From the NCBI GenBank assembly GCA_000437395.1, contig FR898161.1, forward strand, positions 1 through 28,084: a DNA stretch of 28,084 bases, in the 5' to 3' direction. The position numbers were made by a program, and so were the translations under genes. Below, piece by piece: positions 24,524 through 28,084 of the stretch. Within the stretch, counting starts at the first letter, position 1. Each line of letters begins with the position of its first letter. Source of the stretch: Clostridium sp. CAG:288 (GTDB taxonomy: Bacteria; Bacillota_I; Bacilli_A; RFN20; CAG-288). Under the pieces are notes generated by a model. The model saw nothing but the letters and a program-made list of their open reading frames with translations, ran no database searches and was not told the origin of the DNA.

Positions 24524-24766
24524 TTACTTTATATCATATAATTCGTTAACTTTATTCAGTGGGCAACTTTCCTTTAATATTTTAACTTCAATAGTTAATT
24601 TTTGACCATTTGGATTTGAAATACACACTATATCTCCAACTTTAACATCACTAGCAGGTTTTGCTACTTTGTCGTTTATAGAAACAAATCCAGCATCGAG
24701 CATTTTCTTTGCTACTTCTCTTCTTTTTATAATATGTGTTACTTTTAAATATTTATCGATTCTCAT
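24524..24766 (-). CDS. rqcP: S4-domain ribosome quality-control protein RqcP
   Basis: An 80-residue RNA-binding protein (YabO, HslR-like). In Bacillus RqcP binds stalled 50S subunits and helps RqcH add alanine tails to trapped peptides. The S4 domain begins MRIDKYLKVTHIIKRREVAKKM, continues AGFVSINDKVAKPASDVKVGDIV, and closely follows the Bacillus protein. I chose ATG 24766: the longer frame adds nine residues (MCYYFTGEI) upstream with no support, and family members start at MRxDKYLK. A weak GGTGA is 4 nt upstream. First gene of rqcP-yabP-yabQ-divIC. Confidence 0.93.
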   Translation of the reverse strand: MRIDKYLKVTHIIKRREVAKKMLDAGFVSINDKVAKPASDVKVGDIVCISNPNGQKLTIEVKILKESCPLNKVNELYDIK

Positions 24767-24781
24767 AATTTCACCAGTAAA

Positions 24782-24790
24782 ATAATAGCA
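24782..24790 (-). promoter_or_regulatory. Candidate extended -10 promoter of the rqcP operon
   Basis: Minus strand TGCTATTAT (24790-24782): TG, one base, TATTAT. Transcription would begin near 24775, giving a leader of only about 9 nt before rqcP, which would fit the weak ribosome-binding site. Confidence 0.4.
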
Positions 24791-24828
24791 CAAAATATGC
24801 TTTTTTAAAATTTATGATTAGTTAATAA

Positions 24829-24880
24829 GCCTATTTTATAAAAAATTCATTAAAATTAGGCAATTACAGCCTATTTTAAT
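24829..24880. repeat. Three alternately pairing GCCTATTTTA repeats
   Basis: GCCTATTTTA (24829-24838) and GCCTATTTTAAT (24869-24880) are direct copies. Between them ATTAAAATTAGGC (24849-24861) is their inverted copy with one extra base. The middle arm can pair with either side but not both. The set sits between rqcP and the Ca2+-ATPase, which are divergent. It may be operator DNA or a folding switch; no gene lies here. Confidence 0.55.
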
Positions 24881-24899
24881 CACATTTTAGAATAGTATA

Positions 24900-24973
24900 T
24901 AGCGTAAGTAATAAATGCTTACTCACCTCCAAAAGCAGCCCTACTAAGAAGCGGACAGATAAAGTCCGCTTTT
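24900..24973 (+). ncRNA. Candidate small RNA with an anti-Shine-Dalgarno stretch
   Basis: A TAGAAT (24888-24893) could start an RNA of about 74 nt near 24900. It would hold a small stem (GTAAG 24904-24908 with CTTAC 24918-24922), an unpaired linker with CACCTCC (24924-24930), and a terminator: AAGCGGAC (24949-24956) with GTCCGCTT (24964-24971) and four T. CACCTCC is complementary to ribosome-binding sites such as GGAGGTG, and two stems flanking such a linker resemble streptococcal csRNAs. The -35 is weak. It could instead be an attenuated leader of the downstream ATPase gene, or an antitoxin-type RNA. Confidence 0.4.
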
Positions 24974-24989
24974 GTCATTTTAATGGCTA

Positions 24990-25015
24990 TTGACATATAT
25001 ATAGTTATAAGTCAA
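24990..25015 (+). promoter_or_regulatory. TTGACA-containing dyad before the Ca2+-ATPase
   Basis: A perfect -35 TTGACA (24990-24995) forms the left side of a dyad: TTGACATATA mirrored by TATAAGTCAA (25006-25015), nine of ten positions matching. The best -10 at 17 bp is CAAAAT (25013-25018), four of six. The overlap suggests repression at this promoter, perhaps by a metal-responsive regulator; that is inference. Confidence 0.45.
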
Positions 25016-25051
25016 AATATTGATAACCTAATTACTGGAGGGTTAGTTATT

Positions 25052-27739
25052 ATGTTTGAAATTAGAGATATTAAATATCTTGAAAAAGAGCTTAATACAT
25101 CGTTAGAGGATGGATTAAGCCAAGAAGTTGCATTAGAAAAGTTAAAATTGGAAGGCAAAAACTCTCTTCCAGAAAAGAAAAAGAAACCATTAATAATTAA
25201 ATTTTTATTACAATTTTGTAATCCTATGATTTTTGTGTTAATAGGAGCAGCCATTATTTCTTTATGTTTAAAAGAATGGGCGGATGCAATAATTATTTTA
25301 GTTGTAATTTTTTTAAATAGCATAGTAGGTACGATTCAAGAATCTAAAGCTGAAAAAGCTCTAGATGCTTTAAAAAAACTTTCTTCACCTCAGTGTATAG
25401 TTAAAAGAAATGGAAAATTAAGCGAAATTAAAGCTGAAGATTTAGTCACAGGTGATTTAGTAATTTTAGAAGAGGGTAATATCGTTCCAGCCGATATAAG
25501 ACTAACCAAATCTATTAATTTGAAAATAGACGAATCAAGTTTAACAGGTGAATCTGTTCCAGTAGAAAAAGATGCTAATATAGTTCTATCTAATTCAGTA
25601 CCGATTGCTGATAAAGTAAATATGGCATATATGTCTACCCCAATTAGCTATGGAAGAGGAGAAGGAATAGTTGTTGCTAAAGGTGCAAAGACAGAAATTG
25701 GTAAGATAGCTAATATGCTTTCTAATAATGAGGCGGAAAAGACTCCACTTCAAAAAAGATTAGCTGAACTATCCAAAATTTTAGGAATTATTTGTGTTGT
25801 AGTATGTGTATTGATGCTAATAATTGGACTATTGCATAATATCCCAGCTTTTAAAAACTGGGAGTCATTTAACCCAGTTTTTTCTGAATTACTCGTTATG
25901 TCAATTTCAGTTGCTGTAGCAGCTATTCCAGAAGGATTACCAGCAGTTGTTACTATTGTGTTAGCCATGGGTGTTACGCGAATGGTAAAGGTAAATACAA
26001 TTGTTAGAAAATTGCCTTCTGTTGAAACTTTAGGTGCTGTTAGTGTAATTTGTACTGATAAAACTGGAACATTGACTCAAAATAGAATGACAGTAAAAAA
26101 GGTATGTGTAAATAATATTACATATAACGTTAACGATATAAAAGGTAATGATGATGCTAAATTTTTAGCTAAAGGCATGATGCTTTGTTCAAACGCCTCA
26201 ATTAAAGGAACAAGATTTGGAGATCCGACAGAGTTAGCACTTTTGGATTACGCTAAAATTTTCGGTTTAGAGAAAGAACAAGTAGAAAAAGATTCTGAAC
26301 CAAGAATTGATGAGCTTCCATTTGATTCAATTAGAAAACTAATGTCAACTCAACATAAGGTAAATGACAAATATGTAGTTTATACCAAAGGTGCTTTAGA
26401 TAGTATTTTGAAAAAAGTTACTAGAATATCCATTAATGGGATAGTTAGAAAAATTAGTAATCAAGATATAAAAAATATAAATGAATCTGCTTCAAAGATG
26501 GCTAAAGAAGCATATAGAGTATTAGCTTTTGCTTATCACGAAAGTAGTAAAATTAATGAAGATGATTTAATTTTTGTTGGTCTTGTAGGTATGATAGATC
26601 CTCCAAGATTAGAGGCTAAAGACGCTGTTTATAAACTAAAACAAGCTGGTGTTAAAACAGCTATGATTACAGGAGATCATAAAGATACTGCTTTTGCTAT
26701 TGCTAAAGAGATTGGTATAGCTAATAACATTGAAGAGTGTCTTTCTGGTGATGAGATAAATAAACTAAGCGCAGATGAATTAAAAGAAAAAGTATCAAGT
26801 GTTTCTGTTTTTGCTAGAGTTTCACCACAAAATAAAGTAGATATAGTCAAGGCTTATAAAGCAAACGATAATATTGTTGCTATGACAGGTGATGGCGTAA
26901 ATGACGCCCCTTCCTTAAAAGCAGCAGATATTGGTGTGGCAATGGGTATTACTGGCACGGATGTTGCTAAGAATAGTGCGGATATGGTCTTAACAGATGA
27001 TAACTTTGCATCTATAGAAAAAGCTGTTGAAGAAGGAAGAGGCATATATGCCAATATTAAAAAATCTATTTTGTTTTTACTCTCAAGTAATTTTGGAGAA
27101 GTAATGACTATGTTTTTTGCTGTTCTCATTGGCTTTCCAATGCCGTTATTAGCTATTCATATTTTATGGGTTAATTTGATATCAGATTCTTTACCTGCAT
27201 TAGCGTTAGGAAGAGACGATATTGATCCAGACAATATGAAACAAAAACCAAGAAAAGCATCAGAGAGTTTATTTGCTAATGGTGGATTTGTATTCACTAT
27301 TTTTTATGGATTTGTTATTTTCTTTATGACCATGTGTGCTTTCTTAATTAATCCTATATCAGAAATGTTTGAACTAAGTCAATCATTTAGCTGGAAGCAT
27401 TTAATGCAAGCTTTGTCTGATGAAGAAATATTAAGACATTCTCAAACCTTTGCATTTACAACTTTAGGAATGTCACAATTATTCCATATGTTGGGAATGT
27501 CAAATATTAAAAAGTCAGTATTTAACTTATTTAAATCAAAGAACTGGATGTTTATAGTTGCGTTAGCTATAGGAATTTTATTACAAGTGTTAGTAACTGA
27601 AATGCCTATTTTATCTGATTTCTTTAAGACTACAAGATTAAGTTGGTATGAATGGCTATGGTTATTGGCTTTAAGTTCAATTCCATTAATAATTCATGAA
27701 ATATTAGTTCCTTTTTTCAAAAGAAAGAACTTAATGTAA
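25052..27739 (+). CDS. P-type Ca2+-transporting ATPase
   Basis: An 895-residue membrane pump of the P2A type, resembling Listeria LMCA1 and yeast Pmr1, that exports Ca2+ using ATP. Motifs in order: TGES (165-168, dephosphorylation loop), AAIPEGLPAVV (291 onward, ion-binding membrane segment 4), CTDKTGTLTQ with phosphorylated Asp336, FDSIRKLMS and YTKGALD (nucleotide binding), and GDGVNDAPSLK (613 onward). Membrane segment 6 reads NLISDSLPALALG, where Asn and Asp hold Ca2+. Length is standard. I chose ATG 25052, 10 nt after GGAGG; the longer frame from 24983 adds 23 unsupported residues and crosses the promoter dyad. Mn2+ transport is possible, as in Pmr1. Confidence 0.92.
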   Translation: MFEIRDIKYLEKELNTSLEDGLSQEVALEKLKLEGKNSLPEKKKKPLIIKFLLQFCNPMIFVLIGAAIISLCLKEWADAIIILVVIFLNSIVGTIQESKAEKALDALKKLSSPQCIVKRNGKLSEIKAEDLVTGDLVILEEGNIVPADIRLTKSINLKIDESSLTGESVPVEKDANIVLSNSVPIADKVNMAYMSTPISYGRGEGIVVAKGAKTEIGKIANMLSNNEAEKTPLQKRLAELSKILGIICVVVCVLMLIIGLLHNIPAFKNWESFNPVFSELLVMSISVAVAAIPEGLPAVVTIVLAMGVTRMVKVNTIVRKLPSVETLGAVSVICTDKTGTLTQNRMTVKKVCVNNITYNVNDIKGNDDAKFLAKGMMLCSNASIKGTRFGDPTELALLDYAKIFGLEKEQVEKDSEPRIDELPFDSIRKLMSTQHKVNDKYVVYTKGALDSILKKVTRISINGIVRKISNQDIKNINESASKMAKEAYRVLAFAYHESSKINEDDLIFVGLVGMIDPPRLEAKDAVYKLKQAGVKTAMITGDHKDTAFAIAKEIGIANNIEECLSGDEINKLSADELKEKVSSVSVFARVSPQNKVDIVKAYKANDNIVAMTGDGVNDAPSLKAADIGVAMGITGTDVAKNSADMVLTDDNFASIEKAVEEGRGIYANIKKSILFLLSSNFGEVMTMFFAVLIGFPMPLLAIHILWVNLISDSLPALALGRDDIDPDNMKQKPRKASESLFANGGFVFTIFYGFVIFFMTMCAFLINPISEMFELSQSFSWKHLMQALSDEEILRHSQTFAFTTLGMSQLFHMLGMSNIKKSVFNLFKSKNWMFIVALAIGILLQVLVTEMPILSDFFKTTRLSWYEWLWLLALSSIPLIIHEILVPFFKRKNLM

Positions 27740-27773
27740 AGTACATTTGTCTATTTAAGTCATAAACTAATAT

Positions 27774-28031
27774 GTGAATAGAAACGTTTACAATAATATT
27801 AAAGCACCAGAGTGTAAAACATATGCAAGTTTTATCTTAAATTTAACTGCTAATGAACAAGCAACTCTTGCTTATTTTATAGGTATTATTATGTCACAAG
27901 ATTTAACTCCTATGGAACAACAAGCCTTAGGAAACTTTTTGATGCTTGTATCACAAGTAATGATTACAATAAGTGCTCAAAATTTTTTGGTTCAACAAAG
28001 AATACACCAAAAAAATAACAATAATTTATAA
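27774..28031 (+). CDS. Conserved small protein of unknown function
   Basis: An 85-residue protein from a GTG start. It is mainly helical: APECKTYASFILNLTANEQ, a hydrophobic stretch LAYFIGIIMS, then LTPMEQQALGNFLMLVSQVM and a polar Gln/Asn tail. Residues LTANEQATL and LTPMEQQAL look like two versions of one short unit. I recognise the LTP-EQ-ALGNFLM pattern from short hypothetical proteins of spore-forming Firmicutes, without a known role. No ribosome-binding site is visible and no other start fits, so the start is uncertain. It lies 34 nt after the Ca2+-ATPase with no terminator between, so it may share its message. Confidence 0.55.
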   Translation: MNRNVYNNIKAPECKTYASFILNLTANEQATLAYFIGIIMSQDLTPMEQQALGNFLMLVSQVMITISAQNFLVQQRIHQKNNNNL

Positions 28032-28084
28032 AAAGCATAAAATTTCTATTACAAAATGATAATTCTGTCAAAATAAAAAGAAAT

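Noticed and set aside
24846..24932. Minus-strand GGAGGTGAG followed by a 16-codon frame (MSKHLLLTLYTILKCD), as a small toxin or leader peptide.
   Set aside because: The only start, GTG, lies inside the ribosome-binding-like sequence and the peptide is too short and polar for a holin-like toxin. Kept only as an alternative reading of the small-RNA candidate.
24900..25051. yybP-ykoY manganese riboswitch, often found before P-type ATPases.
   Set aside because: The conserved GGGGAGTA and ACATACTC loop elements are absent. T-box and other common leader motifs were also not seen.
463..28031. Mycoplasma genetic code with TGA as tryptophan.
   Set aside because: TGA ends several well-defined genes at the expected place, and tryptophan is encoded by TGG throughout.

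Overview
The window is an AT-rich stretch of a bacterial chromosome from a low-GC Firmicutes (Bacilli/Erysipelotrichia-like) organism. TGA is a normal stop: it ends pth, oppD, spoIIE, divIC, yabQ and yabP, which argues against the Mycoplasma code. SpoIIE, YabP and YabQ, plus a perfect Spo0A box in front of spoIIE, point to an endospore former. Asp23/FakA, two lipobox lipoproteins and an unusually short 5S helix IV fit an uncultured gut lineage near Erysipelotrichales or the Mollicutes-related Bacilli. That placement is an inference.

Layout. 1-56 is the 3' end of a 5S rRNA, so an rRNA operon lies just upstream, followed by about 370 bp of AT-rich DNA with two inverted repeats. 463-9056 is one operon: a repeat-containing surface lipoprotein, a very large OppA, OppB, OppC, OppD, OppF and a small membrane protein, closed by a strong terminator. 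A short zinc-ribbon membrane protein and the oligopeptidase PepF follow, so peptide import and peptide cleavage sit together. 11582-13643 is the asp23-fakA pair. 13732-15927 holds a DUF523 protein, a two-domain DUF1540 protein and a GPH-family sugar transporter.

16052-24766 is a rearranged form of the Bacillus pth-mfd-...-rqcP-yabP-yabQ-divIC-spoIIE-tilS region. pth-mfd read forward. rqcP-yabP-yabQ-divIC-spoIIE-tilS keep their usual order but read in the opposite direction, so mfd and tilS meet tail to tail. The window ends with a P-type Ca2+-ATPase and an 85-residue protein of unknown function.

Gene density is high. Junctions often reuse bases: ATGA overlaps, stop codons inside Shine-Dalgarno sequences, two convergent 4-nt stop-stop overlaps, and a 161-nt yabQ/divIC overlap. 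The most information-rich non-coding piece is 24767-25051, between rqcP and the Ca2+-ATPase. It holds a promoter, three alternately pairing repeats, a candidate small RNA carrying CACCTCC (complementary to ribosome-binding sites), and a TTGACA-containing dyad. I see no defence island, prophage, transposon or CRISPR array, and no clearly new multi-gene system. The best leads are the unusual Opp operon composition and the candidate small RNA.
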